Origin: AG-12 sp027319585
Lineage (GTDB): Bacteria; Chloroflexota; Dormibacteria; Aeolococcales; Bog-877
DNA length: 52,129 bases
Reading direction: 5' to 3'
Assembly (NCBI GenBank): GCA_027319585.1
Contig: DAHVMY010000008.1
Location: 1-52,129, forward strand
Under the pieces are notes generated by a model. The model made no database searches and had not been told where the DNA came from. It worked only from the letters and a program-made list of their open reading frames with translations. Position 1 is the stretch's first letter; the number at the start of each line of letters is the position of its first letter. A program made the translations under genes and the position numbers. Shown piece after piece: positions 9,553 to 18,689 of the stretch.

Positions 9553-10789
9553 CCGGCCGCCACGCCTCCTCCAGCATTCTGAGGACGTTGCCGCCCGCCG
9601 CTAGGTGAATGTCCGGATCGCTGTAGCCGTGCACCACCAGCCAGCGCACGATGTTGGGGAGGGTCTCCGCGGGGCTCTCCAGCCCATCAACGTAGGGGAC
9701 CCGCTCGATGGGCAGGGAAGAGGGGGGCAGCTGCTGGCCGAAACGCTCCGCCATCACCCGGTGGAGGCCGACGTGGTCGCCGAAGAGGGTGTCCGGACCG
9801 AAGCCGACGTGCTCCAGCCCCACCAGCTCACAGCAGTATTCGAAGTGGGCCATGTAGCTGTCGATCGAGTGCCGGGGATGCTCTCTGGTGAGGGTGGTGT
9901 GGGGCGCGGCCTCGATGCCGATGACCCCGCCCGACTCGGCGCAGGCGCGGATCACATCGTCGGGCTTCATCCTGGCGGTGGGCCAGAGCGCGCGAGCACC
10001 GGCGTGGGATATCGAGACCGGTTGGGAGCTGGCATTGATCGTGTCCAGGGTCGTGCGATCACCAGCGTGGGAGCAGTCGATCAGGATCCCCAGCTGGTTC
10101 ATCCGCCGCACCGCGCGACGGCCGAATGCGGTCAGCCCCGCATCCGACCGCTCGCCGAGGCCGCTGCCCAGCAGATTCGCCTCGCTGTAGGTGACGCCGA
10201 TGGAGCGGATCCCGAAGCCATAGAGGATGTCCAGACGGTCGAGCTCGTTCTCGATCGGCGCGGCCGATTCGATCGCCAGCACCAACCCCAGCTGCCCGTT
10301 TTCACGGGCACGGTCGAGGTCGGCCAGGCGGTGGATCACGGTGACGTAGTCCTGGTGGGCGATGTCGCAGAGGCGCATGCCCAGATCCACCAGGGTGTCC
10401 TCCCACTTCCAGCCCGACAAAGACGTGATCTGCCCCTCCCCGTCCGCGAGGTTGTCGAACACGGCGTCGAGGCCGGAGCGGCTGAGCCCCAGATAGCCGG
10501 TGAAGTCGCGCCCGTGACGGCGGTACTCGAAGAGTTGGTCGATGTCCTTGGGCATGACCGAGGGGTGGTCGTGCAGGGAGATGATCGGGCCCTCCTCCAG
10601 CAGACGCTGCACCCGCTGCTCCTGCTCGGGCGTGGTCGCCACCCCGGCGGAGGGCACCCGGTCGAGCTCCTCCGCCAGGTCGAACTCCCGGTAGTCCACC
10701 CCGGGCTCTAGGTACTGGTAGGAGCGATAGCCCCTGTAGGCCGCCGCCTTGCGCGCCCGGTCCCGCGCCGCAGGCCCCTCCTGGCTCAC
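9539..10789 (-). CDS. M19-family (membrane dipeptidase-like) peptidase
   Basis: A 416-residue protein of the renal-dipeptidase family. Metal-ligand regions are recognisable but diverged: SLHDHPS (HxH), IDCSHAG, SISHAGARAL and VGFGPDTLFG. The usual family forms are close to DGHxD, DLSH, SHSxxRA and GxDFDG. The family cleaves dipeptides, often with a D-residue at the second position. The open frame extends far upstream, but that part is antisense to nothing useful and overlaps the dehydrogenase in another frame. I start at GTG 10789, whose GTGA overlaps the dehydrogenase stop. No signal peptide is visible, so a cytoplasmic location is likely. Confidence 0.88.
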   Translation of the reverse strand: MSQEGPAARDRARKAAAYRGYRSYQYLEPGVDYREFDLAEELDRVPSAGVATTPEQEQRVQRLLEEGPIISLHDHPSVMPKDIDQLFEYRRHGRDFTGYLGLSRSGLDAVFDNLADGEGQITSLSGWKWEDTLVDLGMRLCDIAHQDYVTVIHRLADLDRARENGQLGLVLAIESAAPIENELDRLDILYGFGIRSIGVTYSEANLLGSGLGERSDAGLTAFGRRAVRRMNQLGILIDCSHAGDRTTLDTINASSQPVSISHAGARALWPTARMKPDDVIRACAESGGVIGIEAAPHTTLTREHPRHSIDSYMAHFEYCCELVGLEHVGFGPDTLFGDHVGLHRVMAERFGQQLPPSSLPIERVPYVDGLESPAETLPNIVRWLVVHGYSDPDIHLAAGGNVLRMLEEAWRPGEGG

Positions 10790-11829
10790 GTGAGCATCAC
10801 CTTGATCGCCCGCCGCTCGGACATCGCCCGATAGGCCTCGGCGACCTCTGCCAGCGGCAGTGACATGTCGAACACCGGGCTGGGATCGTAGCCGCCCTCG
10901 ACAATCCTCGCGATCAGGTCGGGCAGGTAGTGCCGCACCGGTGCCACTCCCGCGTGGACCCGGAGGTGGTGGCGGAACAGATCGAAAAGAGGCAAGGAGG
11001 GGGTGGTGTGGGGTACGCCCACCGCTCCGATGGTGCCGCCCTCTCGGGCCATCCCTACCGCCATCTCCCAGGACTCCGGAGTCCCCACGGCCTCGACCAC
11101 GTGCCGGGCGCCCAGCCCCTGGGTCAGATCCCGGACCAGGCTCACCGCCTCCGGGCCGCGCTCCGCGATCACCTCGGTGGCCCCGAAGGAGCGCCCGACA
11201 GCCTGCCGGGTGGGGTTGCGACTCATCAGGATCACCCGCTCGGCACCCAGGATCGAGCGCGCGCCGAGCACCGCACACAACCCCACAGCTCCGTCACCGA
11301 TGACGACCACGGTCGAGCCCGGCGCGGTGTCAGCCAGGACCGCGCCATGCAGGCCGGTGGCCGCCACGTCGGTCGCCGCCAGTAGCGCCGGCAGCAGCCC
11401 CTCTGTGGTCGGCGACAGGCCGCCCGGGACCGCGACCAGGGTCCCGTCGGCCTGGGGAACCCGGACCGCCTCCCCCTGACCCCCGTCGGTGCCGGGCGCC
11501 CCGAAGGTGCCCCCGTTCACGCAGGATGTCTGGATTCCGTCGCGGCAGGCTGGGCAGGTGTTGTCGCTCCACTGAAAGGGTGCCACCACCAGATCTCCGA
11601 CCGAGATCGTGGAGACCTGAGACCCCACCTCCTCGACCAGCCCCAGGAACTCATGGCCGAGCCGTGCCGGCACGGCGCGCTGGATGACTCCCCGGTAGGC
11701 CCACAGGTCCGACCCGCAGACACACGAACGCAACACGCGGACCACGGCGTCGGTGGGCTCGACCAGCCTGGGATCGGGGACCTCCTCCACCGTGACCTGT
11801 CCGGCACCTCGATAGATCGCAGCTTTCAT
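10786..11829 (-). CDS. Zinc-dependent medium-chain alcohol dehydrogenase
   Basis: A 347-residue MDR-family oxidoreductase. Catalytic zinc residues are Cys38 (in CVCGSD) and the His59-Glu60 pair (GHEFLG). The structural-zinc lobe holds only three close cysteines (CPACRDGIQTSC, about 91-102) instead of four. The nucleotide-binding loop is GDGAVG. The alcohol or aldehyde substrate is unknown. It is coupled at both ends: its ATG overlaps the fusion-gene stop (ATGA), and its stop overlaps the M19 peptidase start (GTGA). Confidence 0.93.
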   Translation of the reverse strand: MKAAIYRGAGQVTVEEVPDPRLVEPTDAVVRVLRSCVCGSDLWAYRGVIQRAVPARLGHEFLGLVEEVGSQVSTISVGDLVVAPFQWSDNTCPACRDGIQTSCVNGGTFGAPGTDGGQGEAVRVPQADGTLVAVPGGLSPTTEGLLPALLAATDVAATGLHGAVLADTAPGSTVVVIGDGAVGLCAVLGARSILGAERVILMSRNPTRQAVGRSFGATEVIAERGPEAVSLVRDLTQGLGARHVVEAVGTPESWEMAVGMAREGGTIGAVGVPHTTPSLPLFDLFRHHLRVHAGVAPVRHYLPDLIARIVEGGYDPSPVFDMSLPLAEVAEAYRAMSERRAIKVMLT

Positions 11830-13982
11830 GCGTCGGCTCCTGAGACTGGCACGGGCTCACGACGGGGGACTTCCAGCATACGTTCCACCAAGTGGGCGTC
11901 GGCCAGGAGTTGGCCGTCCGAGCCAAAGCCGGCGACCAGCTGTAGGCCGATCGGCAGCCCCGCCTCAGACCAGCCGCCGGGAAGCACCAGCGCTGGGGCT
12001 CCGATCACGTTGAAGACGCCGGTGAAGGCGCCCTCGTCGCGCCCCTCCGGCGTGTCAACCGGCGGTGTGGTGGCAGGGGCGACGAACGGGACTGCGGGTG
12101 TCAGCAGCACATCGACCTTGCCCAGCTCCGCCGCCGCCGCCGGCAGGAGCCGCTCCCGAGCAGCCAGGGCCAGCCCGTGAACGCGCTCCTTGGCGCCGAC
12201 GGCCGCCCGGAGCAGGCGCAGGGTCTCAGGCCCGTAGTGCGCCGGATCGGAAAGCACCCGCTGGGCGTGAACCCGCCCCGCCTCGAAGAGGAATATGTCA
12301 TCGAAGAGGGATCCCAGCTCGCGGAACGGGTGAGCAGGGATCGCGACCAGGTCACAGCCGGCATTGGCCAGAGCACGCAGAGCACCGGAGACCACGGCAT
12401 CCACCTCGGGGTCGAGGTGCACCTCGGCCATACCGCTCTCGAAGTACCCGATCCGCAGCCGCTGCTTGCGGGCCGCCGCCGGCCCGGGCCGGAGAGCCGC
12501 GAACAGGAACTCGGCGGCCGGGACATCCCGCGCCAGGATGCCGACGTCGTCCAGCGACGGCGCCAGCGGCTGGACCCCGGTCGAGCTCAGCGCCAGATGT
12601 GACGGCTTGAGCCCGACCACCCCGCAATACGAGGCGGGAATGCGCACCGACCCACCGGTGTCGGTGCCGAGCGCGAGATCGCAGACGCCCGCCGCCACCA
12701 CCGCCGCGGAGCCCCCGCTGGAGCCCCCCGCGGTTCTGGTCAGGTCGTACGGGTTCAGGGTCTCAGGGACCTGCGGGTGGGTCGCCCCCGCGGCGTACTC
12801 CAACATCGCGGTCGTGCAGAAGACGTCGGCGCCCAGAGTGCGCAGCTGGGCAACCACGGCGGCATCCTCAGCCTCCGCCGGACCGGCCATCGCGCTGGGA
12901 TTGCCATTGCCGCGGGGCAGCCCGGCGACGCTGAAGATGTCCTTGACCGCCACCGGGTGGCCCAGGAGCGGACCCCCGGGCGCCCGCCGGGGCGCGGAAA
13001 CCAGGCGCACCACCGCCTGCAGCGGCCGACCCACGCGCTCGGCCCGCTCCAGCGCCGCCAGCAACTTCAGATTGGGAACCTCGCAGGACCGCTCACCCCG
13101 CTCGATCGCGTGGATGAGCGCTGTGGTGTGTTGGGTGAGCGGCCCCCGCAGCGCACCAAGCTGTCCATCCACCTCGGTGGGGCGATGGCGCACCACCAGG
13201 TCGCGGTAGATCCCGCTGTGGGACTTGGCGCTCTGGCGATTGAACTCCGCCAGGCGCGGGAGCGACCCCTCCAGGTCGCCGGGCTCGAAGCCGTCGAAGC
13301 CCTCCGGCGTCACCGGCGCCTGGGCCAGCACCTCCCGGGCGACCGCCAGCATCAGCGGCCGCCACTCCGGTTGCTCCAGTGAGTCCGCGATGGAGAGGTC
13401 CGAGACCGCCCCGGCGAAGAGCATCGCCCCGTATGCCTCCTTGCCCCAGAGGTAGCCGAGGATGTTGTCCGTGGCCTGGGCGTAGGGCAGCGCGGCCATC
13501 AGCTCGCGGACCCTCGGGGTGATGCCCCGACCGGGCAGCTCACCCACCCGGAAGGTGCCGATGTTGCCCTGCATGATCCGGCCCGGGGCGATCAGGTCGG
13601 CGCCGAAGTTCACAAAGCTCAGGATGACCGAGTCCTCGCCCACCACGGCGACCAACACCTCATTGTTCAAACCGTTCTGGAAGCTGACCACGTAGCCATC
13701 GGCGGCGAGCCTGCCTCTGAGGAGCTCGGCGGCCGAGGCCGTGTGCTGGCTCTTGACGGCGATCGCCACATGGTGAAGCTGCGCGGGCAGGTCCTGGGGA
13801 GTCACCGCCCGCGCCGGGACCGTGAAGTTGACGACCGGTCCCTCGATCGTGAGGCCGTGGGAGTTGATGGCGTTCACATGCTCCACATCGCTGTCACAGA
13901 AGAGGATCTCGTGACCCGCGCGCAGCATGTGCGCACCGATGGTCCCACCGATCGCACCGGCGCCGATGATTGTCAACTGCAA
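11826..13982 (-). CDS. Ketopantoate reductase-like / amidase-signature fusion protein
   Basis: One uninterrupted 718-codon frame carrying two enzymes. Residues 1-315 match the 2-dehydropantoate 2-reductase family: GAGAIGGTIG at 7-16, the FQNGLNNE Asn region at about 101-108, the conserved Lys in GKEAYGAM (about 181), and the HRPTEVD C-terminal motif. Residues from about 320 match amidase-signature enzymes: Lys347 (GHPVAVKD), cis-Ser421 (GGSSGGS) and nucleophile Ser445 (DTGGSVR). The Lys-to-cis-Ser and Ser-to-Ser distances (74 and 24) are as in GatA. The usual 70 residues before the amidase Lys are shortened. I start at TTG 13982, which has AAAGGGG about 6 nt upstream; the longer frame continues into non-coding sequence. 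The family calls are firm. The substrate is unknown. Confidence 0.88.
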   Translation of the reverse strand: MQLTIIGAGAIGGTIGAHMLRAGHEILFCDSDVEHVNAINSHGLTIEGPVVNFTVPARAVTPQDLPAQLHHVAIAVKSQHTASAAELLRGRLAADGYVVSFQNGLNNEVLVAVVGEDSVILSFVNFGADLIAPGRIMQGNIGTFRVGELPGRGITPRVRELMAALPYAQATDNILGYLWGKEAYGAMLFAGAVSDLSIADSLEQPEWRPLMLAVAREVLAQAPVTPEGFDGFEPGDLEGSLPRLAEFNRQSAKSHSGIYRDLVVRHRPTEVDGQLGALRGPLTQHTTALIHAIERGERSCEVPNLKLLAALERAERVGRPLQAVVRLVSAPRRAPGGPLLGHPVAVKDIFSVAGLPRGNGNPSAMAGPAEAEDAAVVAQLRTLGADVFCTTAMLEYAAGATHPQVPETLNPYDLTRTAGGSSGGSAAVVAAGVCDLALGTDTGGSVRIPASYCGVVGLKPSHLALSSTGVQPLAPSLDDVGILARDVPAAEFLFAALRPGPAAARKQRLRIGYFESGMAEVHLDPEVDAVVSGALRALANAGCDLVAIPAHPFRELGSLFDDIFLFEAGRVHAQRVLSDPAHYGPETLRLLRAAVGAKERVHGLALAARERLLPAAAAELGKVDVLLTPAVPFVAPATTPPVDTPEGRDEGAFTGVFNVIGAPALVLPGGWSEAGLPIGLQLVAGFGSDGQLLADAHLVERMLEVPRREPVPVSGADA

Positions 13983-14207
13983 CGGATGCCCCTTTCCGAC
14001 TCGGGTCTGCTGGCCCACCCTGGCCGCGGGCATGAGCGCTGAGCCCCCACTTCGGTTCCTCGCTGCTTCATCCCTGATCACCGGGGCGGACGACATCCGG
14101 CGGCAGGGTCGGGATCGTGCGGAAGCGGCGCCCATGCCGGGCCCGACCTGCATCGACCAGGCAGGCTTGCAGCCGCTCCGCCGCAACCCGGTGCGAGCGC
14201 GGACCCC
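13983..14207 (-). other. Intergenic stretch between the amidohydrolase and fusion genes
   Basis: The fusion-gene frame stays open through here, but the translation is Arg/Ala/Gly-rich with no family match, and a TTG with a good ribosome-binding site lies after it. I see no gene or clear terminator. Confidence 0.5.
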
Positions 14208-15467
14208 TCACCCGACCGCCACCGGCCCCGATGGCTGACGGTCGACGGTGGTCACCAACCGGCCGGCACGGATCACCACATCGACCTGCTGCAGAAGGGC
14301 GACGTCCGAGAGTGGATCGCCCGGGCATGCGATGAGGTCGGCGCACCTCCCCGGCCCGATCTCGCCGACCTCCCCGCTGAGCCCCAGCATCTCCGCCGCG
14401 ACCACGGTGGCGCTCCGGACCGCCTCGGCCGGGGTCAGGCCCAAGCCCACCAGCAGCTCGAGCTCGCGCGCCTGGTTGTGCTCATCCCAGTAGAAGGCAC
14501 CGACGTCGGTGCCAAGGGCGACCCGCACCCCGGCGCGCCGGCAGTTTTCGAACGAGGTCCGGGGTTGCTCCCGCAGCGCCAGCAGCGTGGGCACCAGATA
14601 GATCCCGCGCTCGGCCATCGCTTCGGCGGTCTCGGGCCGGATCGCATTGCCATGCTCGACGGAGTCGACCCCCGCCGCGACCGCCATGTCGGTGCCCGTG
14701 GCGGCCATGGCGTGGGCCGCGACCCGCACCCCCTGCTCGTGGGCGGTCTCCACAATGGTGTTCAGCTCAACCTGGGTCCACGGTGGAGGCGAGTCCGGAT
14801 ACCCGGCGGGGTCGAGCCCCATCCGACTGCCGGCGGTCGCGTACACCTTGATCCAGTCAACACCGCGAGCGATCTGCCGGCGCACCTCGCGTCGGCACCC
14901 CTCGGCACCATCGCACTCGGCGACCCCGACCGGGAAGCTCCAGTCGTCACGGTAGTTCGAGATTGGATAGGCGTGCGTGGCGCCGATCGCCGGGCCCGCC
15001 GCCTGCAGTCGCGGCCCGGCCACAACCCCCTCCTCGACCGCAGCCCGGAGAGCCACATCCCCGAAGCCGGCTCCCTCGGTCCCCAGATCACGCAAGGTGG
15101 TGAAGCCGTGCCGGAGGGCGATTCCCAGCGCGCGCACCGCACGCGCCACCCGGTGGGCCGGGTCCTCAGCCAGGATCTGGGTCGCGTACTCCTGCTGATC
15201 GTGATTCCCCTGAAGAAAGATGTGGGTGTGGGTGTCGATCAGCCCGGGGAGCAGGCTCCTCTCGCCCAAGTCGGACACGGGAACACCGGTCGGCGCTGAC
15301 CGCGTCACCTCCAGGATCCGATCCCCCTGGCAGATGACAACCACCCCCTCGAGCCAGGTGGAGGCGGAAGCGTCAAGCACCCGCCGAGCCCTTACCGCCC
15401 AGGGGCGGTCGGGGCCGCGCACCTGGCTGTCGGCGGGCTTCCGACCGGCTGTCACCACGGCCACCAC
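14208..15467 (-). CDS. Amidohydrolase (imidazolonepropionase/prolidase-like)
   Basis: A 419-residue amidohydrolase-superfamily enzyme. The metal-binding IDTHTH follows the N-terminal beta domain. A conserved Lys sits in DWIKVYATAG, where related enzymes carry a carboxylated Lys. AAHAMA and VEHGN supply later His ligands, and LGTDVGAF supplies the Asp. This pattern is typical of the Xaa-Pro dipeptidase/imidazolonepropionase-like subgroup, which hydrolyses cyclic amides or proline dipeptides. The GTG start is the best available. It lies upstream of the fusion gene with a gap of about 225 bp and may or may not share its transcript. Confidence 0.88.
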   Translation of the reverse strand: MVAVVTAGRKPADSQVRGPDRPWAVRARRVLDASASTWLEGVVVICQGDRILEVTRSAPTGVPVSDLGERSLLPGLIDTHTHIFLQGNHDQQEYATQILAEDPAHRVARAVRALGIALRHGFTTLRDLGTEGAGFGDVALRAAVEEGVVAGPRLQAAGPAIGATHAYPISNYRDDWSFPVGVAECDGAEGCRREVRRQIARGVDWIKVYATAGSRMGLDPAGYPDSPPPWTQVELNTIVETAHEQGVRVAAHAMAATGTDMAVAAGVDSVEHGNAIRPETAEAMAERGIYLVPTLLALREQPRTSFENCRRAGVRVALGTDVGAFYWDEHNQARELELLVGLGLTPAEAVRSATVVAAEMLGLSGEVGEIGPGRCADLIACPGDPLSDVALLQQVDVVIRAGRLVTTVDRQPSGPVAVG

Positions 15468-15532
15468 CCGTCACTCCCCTGCGATAGCCGATGCGGCGAG
15501 CGCGTGACCGAGCTCCGTGAGCCGCGGTCCAG

Positions 15533-15556
15533 CTCCGCCCTGGACCCCGGGCGGAG
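15533..15556. terminator. Perfect 8-bp hairpin downstream of the first substrate-binding protein gene
   Basis: CTCCGCCC (15533-15540) pairs perfectly with GGGCGGAG (15549-15556) across an 8-nt loop, about 70 nt after the stop of the binding-protein gene. There is no T run, so a terminator role is only possible. Confidence 0.3.
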
Positions 15557-15627
15557 CGTGGGCGGGAGGGCCGTGTTGGGTGGAGCCGAGCCGGGGCGGG
15601 CCGCAGTCGCCAACGGGGTCACCCGGG

Positions 15628-17577
15628 TCACCCCAGCGAGTACTGCTGCGGGTAGATGATGTCGAAGGGATCCTGCGGCACCAGACCGCGCAGGTCGCTC
15701 TTGTACATGGTGAGCTGGATGTTGCCCAGGGGCATGTACAGGACTGGCAGCTGCTTCGCCAGGTAGTCCTGGTAGCGGTACAGGGCGGAGATCTCGGCGG
15801 CGCTGTTGGGAGCGGTGTTGGTCGCGGCCACGTTGGCGTCATTCACAGGGGACGAGTACCCTCCGGAGTCGTCCACCGCCCCGGACACGAACAGCTCCTC
15901 TCCGGTGGGCAGGAAATCGGGACCATAGGTCCAGGTGAAGCTGAGCGCCACGTCGGCGAGATCCCAGTCGTTGCACGGCTTGGCCTGGCTGCAGCCGTCC
16001 TGGATGGTGGAGGCGACATCAGCCGTGGACTCCTGGGAGAGGGCCAGCGAGATCCCTGCCTTGGCCTTGAGGGTCGACTGCAGCGCCTCCATCTCGTTGG
16101 TCAGCTCGGGTGTGCCGCTCGAGTACAGCAGCTTGAAGTTCGCCTGCTGCCCCGCCGCGATCCCGGAACCGCACTCGCCGGTTCCCGACCCCGGGTGCTC
16201 GCAGTAGCTGGTGCCCCCGGGCTCCACCTTCCAGCCGTGGCTGCTGAGCAGGCGCACCGCCTTGGTGGGATCGTAGGGATACACCTGGCCGTGCTTCTCC
16301 AGGGGGCTCGCGAACGGGTTGGGGGGATAGGTGGGCACCGGGCCGTTGTCGATCGACCCGTAACCGGCCTGGAAATCCTTGACGTAGGCCGGCTGGTTCA
16401 CCAGCGACTGCATCGCCTGGCGGAAGTAAAGCTGGTCGAAGATCGGGCCCGCCGTCTGGTTGGTGAAGTTGAAGGGGATGTAGTCGAACCCGTACCCACG
16501 CCAGGGCGAGAAGCTGTAGCCCTGCTGCTTCTCCAACGAATGCAGCTGGCCGAGATCCTGGACCGGGATGTACCCGATCGTGAGCGACCCCGAGCGCAGC
16601 GCGTCGAACTCGCTCGACTCGCTGGTGAAGGGGAGCTCCTCAAAGGCCGAGATCGTGGGCTTGGGTGATCCGGAGTACGCTCGGTTCGGGACCAGCTTGA
16701 CGTAGCCGCTGGTCGTGAACTGGCTCATCCGGAAGGGGCCATCCACCACCTGCCACAGCGGGTTGGTGGCGTAGGTGGTCAGCTGCTGGGACTGACTGTT
16801 CAGATACTGGGCGACCCCCAAAGCCCCAGAGGTGGCCGTCCCGGGGTCACGCGGGACGTACTCGACCGGCGAGGTGCCGGGAAGCGGTTCCCGGGCCGCG
16901 GCGGAGGCGTCGTAGTTGCCCACGGATCCTGAGGTGGAGAGCTTGTCCCAAACCGTCTTGGGCATCGGGTACACCTGGCTCAACTCGTTGTACAGGTACC
17001 AGGTCGGGTTGTACGAGTGGTTCAGCGTCATCGTCAGGGTGTAGGTCCCGGTCTGCTGGTAGCTCACGATGTTCTCCGGGAACCCGCCGGGAACGAATCC
17101 GCCCCAGCCCGGTCCGGCCGCTCCATTGGCGCCGGTGACGGTGGGGGCATTGGGGTCGGTCGCAGCGCTCACCAGGTTCATCCAGAAGATGACGTCGGCG
17201 GCCGTGATCGGTGCGCCGTTGGACCACTCCCAGTGCTTCAAGGTGATCGAGACCACGGTGTTGTTGTCGGAGAACACCGGCGGCTTGGCAACACTGAGCT
17301 GCGGATTGAACAGAGGCTTGCCGTGGTCGCCGAACCAGTACAGCGGCAGGTACTGCTGGTTCGCGAACTGGTACAGGTTGGCATTGGACTCGTAGGCTCC
17401 GGGGAGCAGCGGGAAGATGTAGTTCGGAGGCGCACCCACCTGCTCCGCGTAGGTGACGACGCCACCCCCCGAGTGATGGGAGGTGGGGGACGTGCTGGAG
17501 CAAGCTGCCAGCAGCATGCTCGCAGCCGCGGCCACCGCCAGGGGCCGCCAAGTCGATTTCACGAACTTTCCCTTCAT
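15628..17577 (-). CDS. ABC-transporter substrate-binding lipoprotein, family 5 (paralogue 1)
   Basis: A 649-residue extracytoplasmic solute-binding protein of the peptide/nickel (SBP_bac_5) class. A signal peptide ends in LLAAC, making Cys26 the lipid-anchored residue, followed by a Ser/Thr/His-rich linker. Family features include VVSITLKHWEWSNGAPITA, the region that starts the first lobe, and YFRQAMQSLVNQP in the second. It shares blocks with the three other binding proteins nearby, down to a shared C-terminal LxGLVPQDxFDIIYPQ. No permease or ATPase gene is in the window. The ligand is probably a peptide, inferred from family and neighbouring peptidases. Confidence 0.93.
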   Translation of the reverse strand: MKGKFVKSTWRPLAVAAAASMLLAACSSTSPTSHHSGGGVVTYAEQVGAPPNYIFPLLPGAYESNANLYQFANQQYLPLYWFGDHGKPLFNPQLSVAKPPVFSDNNTVVSITLKHWEWSNGAPITAADVIFWMNLVSAATDPNAPTVTGANGAAGPGWGGFVPGGFPENIVSYQQTGTYTLTMTLNHSYNPTWYLYNELSQVYPMPKTVWDKLSTSGSVGNYDASAAAREPLPGTSPVEYVPRDPGTATSGALGVAQYLNSQSQQLTTYATNPLWQVVDGPFRMSQFTTSGYVKLVPNRAYSGSPKPTISAFEELPFTSESSEFDALRSGSLTIGYIPVQDLGQLHSLEKQQGYSFSPWRGYGFDYIPFNFTNQTAGPIFDQLYFRQAMQSLVNQPAYVKDFQAGYGSIDNGPVPTYPPNPFASPLEKHGQVYPYDPTKAVRLLSSHGWKVEPGGTSYCEHPGSGTGECGSGIAAGQQANFKLLYSSGTPELTNEMEALQSTLKAKAGISLALSQESTADVASTIQDGCSQAKPCNDWDLADVALSFTWTYGPDFLPTGEELFVSGAVDDSGGYSSPVNDANVAATNTAPNSAAEISALYRYQDYLAKQLPVLYMPLGNIQLTMYKSDLRGLVPQDPFDIIYPQQYSLG

Positions 17578-17876
17578 AATTCCACCCTACAATGTTCCAG
17601 GCGTATGCAACATGGTTCTGGATGAGGACCAGCTCCATCGATTGTATATGGGGAGACCAGCCTGCGGCATGCAACCCTCCGCCAGCCCTGGTCGCCGGGA
17701 CCGGGACAGCGGGCACCGGCTGGGCCCTGGCCTGGATGGGCGGAGCAACCAGGATCGGCTCAGCCAACCGCGAGACGGCCGGTGGGACCAGGACCTCGTC
17801 CGCTCCGGGTCACTCCCTGAGCCCCATGGGGTCCGGGAGCGCGCCGCCGGCGAGGGGAATGTGGATGCGGTCTGGG
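17578..17876. other. Intergenic region upstream of binding-protein paralogue 1
   Basis: A 299-bp gap between the binding-protein start and the stop of the second SDR. Apart from the candidate promoter I see no gene. Confidence 0.6.
17645..17674 (-). promoter_or_regulatory. Candidate promoter of binding-protein paralogue 1
   Basis: On the minus strand TTGCAT (17674-17669) is followed after 18 bp by CATATA (17650-17645), about 68 nt before the start codon, in a locally AT-richer patch. Confidence 0.4.
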
Positions 17877-18635
17877 TCAGGCGCTCACGCCCCCGTCCAC
17901 GAGCAGGACCGCCCCGTGCACGTAGTCGGCCTGCGGAGAGGCGAGGAATGACACCATCGCGGCGATGTCGTCTGGCTTCCCGATCCGCTGCGCGGGAACC
18001 GAACGGCGCCAACTCTCCAGAGCCTCCGGGCGGGAGGTGATCCAGTCCGCCATCGGGGTGTCGATAAGCCCCGGGCACACGCAGTTGATCCTGATCCCGT
18101 CGCGCCCGTGGTCGAGCGCCAGAGAACGGGTCAGCATCACCAGCCCGGCCTTGGAGGCGCAGTAGGCGGCGCGGTCGTGGCCGCCTCGCAGTCCCGCGGT
18201 CGAGGCCACGTTGACGACGCATCCGCTGCCGGCGGCGATCATTGCGGGAAGGAATTGCCGGCAGATGAGGAACGGACCCTTGAGGTTGACGTCGATCGTC
18301 TCGTCCCACGCCTCCTCGCTCAGCTCGGGCACGTGGTGGGTGAAGAACACCCCAGCGGCGTTCACCACCAACCAGGGGATCCCCATGGTCTGGGCCACCG
18401 CCTGACCCAGACGGGACACCGACTCGGCGTTGGACACGTCACAGTGGAAGGCGGTGGCCCCGGCAAGTCCTGTGAGAGCCGCCCTGGCCGAGTCGAGATC
18501 CAGATCCACTCCCGCAACCCGGAAGCCGTCAGCGGCGAGCCGCCCGGCGACGGCGGCGCCGATCCCTCCGCCGGCTCCCGTGACCACGGCCACTCGGCCC
18601 GCGCCGGGCAGGGACGGCGCTGCGGGATCGCTCAT
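17877..18635 (-). CDS. Short-chain dehydrogenase/reductase (SDR), second copy
   Basis: A 252-residue classical SDR with TGAGGGIGAAVAG (cofactor), VVNAAGVF, the catalytic Tyr-Lys in YCASKAG, and PGLIDTPM after the active site. I chose ATG 18635 (MSDPAAP), since residues upstream of it look non-conserved. It shares only family-level similarity with the SDR at 8.0-8.7 kb. It lies downstream of the asparaginase-type gene (gap about 55 bp) on the same strand. The substrate is unknown. Confidence 0.9.
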   Translation of the reverse strand: MSDPAAPSLPGAGRVAVVTGAGGGIGAAVAGRLAADGFRVAGVDLDLDSARAALTGLAGATAFHCDVSNAESVSRLGQAVAQTMGIPWLVVNAAGVFFTHHVPELSEEAWDETIDVNLKGPFLICRQFLPAMIAAGSGCVVNVASTAGLRGGHDRAAYCASKAGLVMLTRSLALDHGRDGIRINCVCPGLIDTPMADWITSRPEALESWRRSVPAQRIGKPDDIAAMVSFLASPQADYVHGAVLLVDGGVSA

Positions 18636-18689
18636 GACTTCTGCCCCACAGCTGGGTGCGTACCGCGGCCAGGCCGCCACCGCCCCTGT

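Noticed and set aside
10790..11278. N-terminal extension of the M19 peptidase frame
   Set aside because: It overlaps the alcohol dehydrogenase in another frame, and homology begins only near the GTG at 10789.
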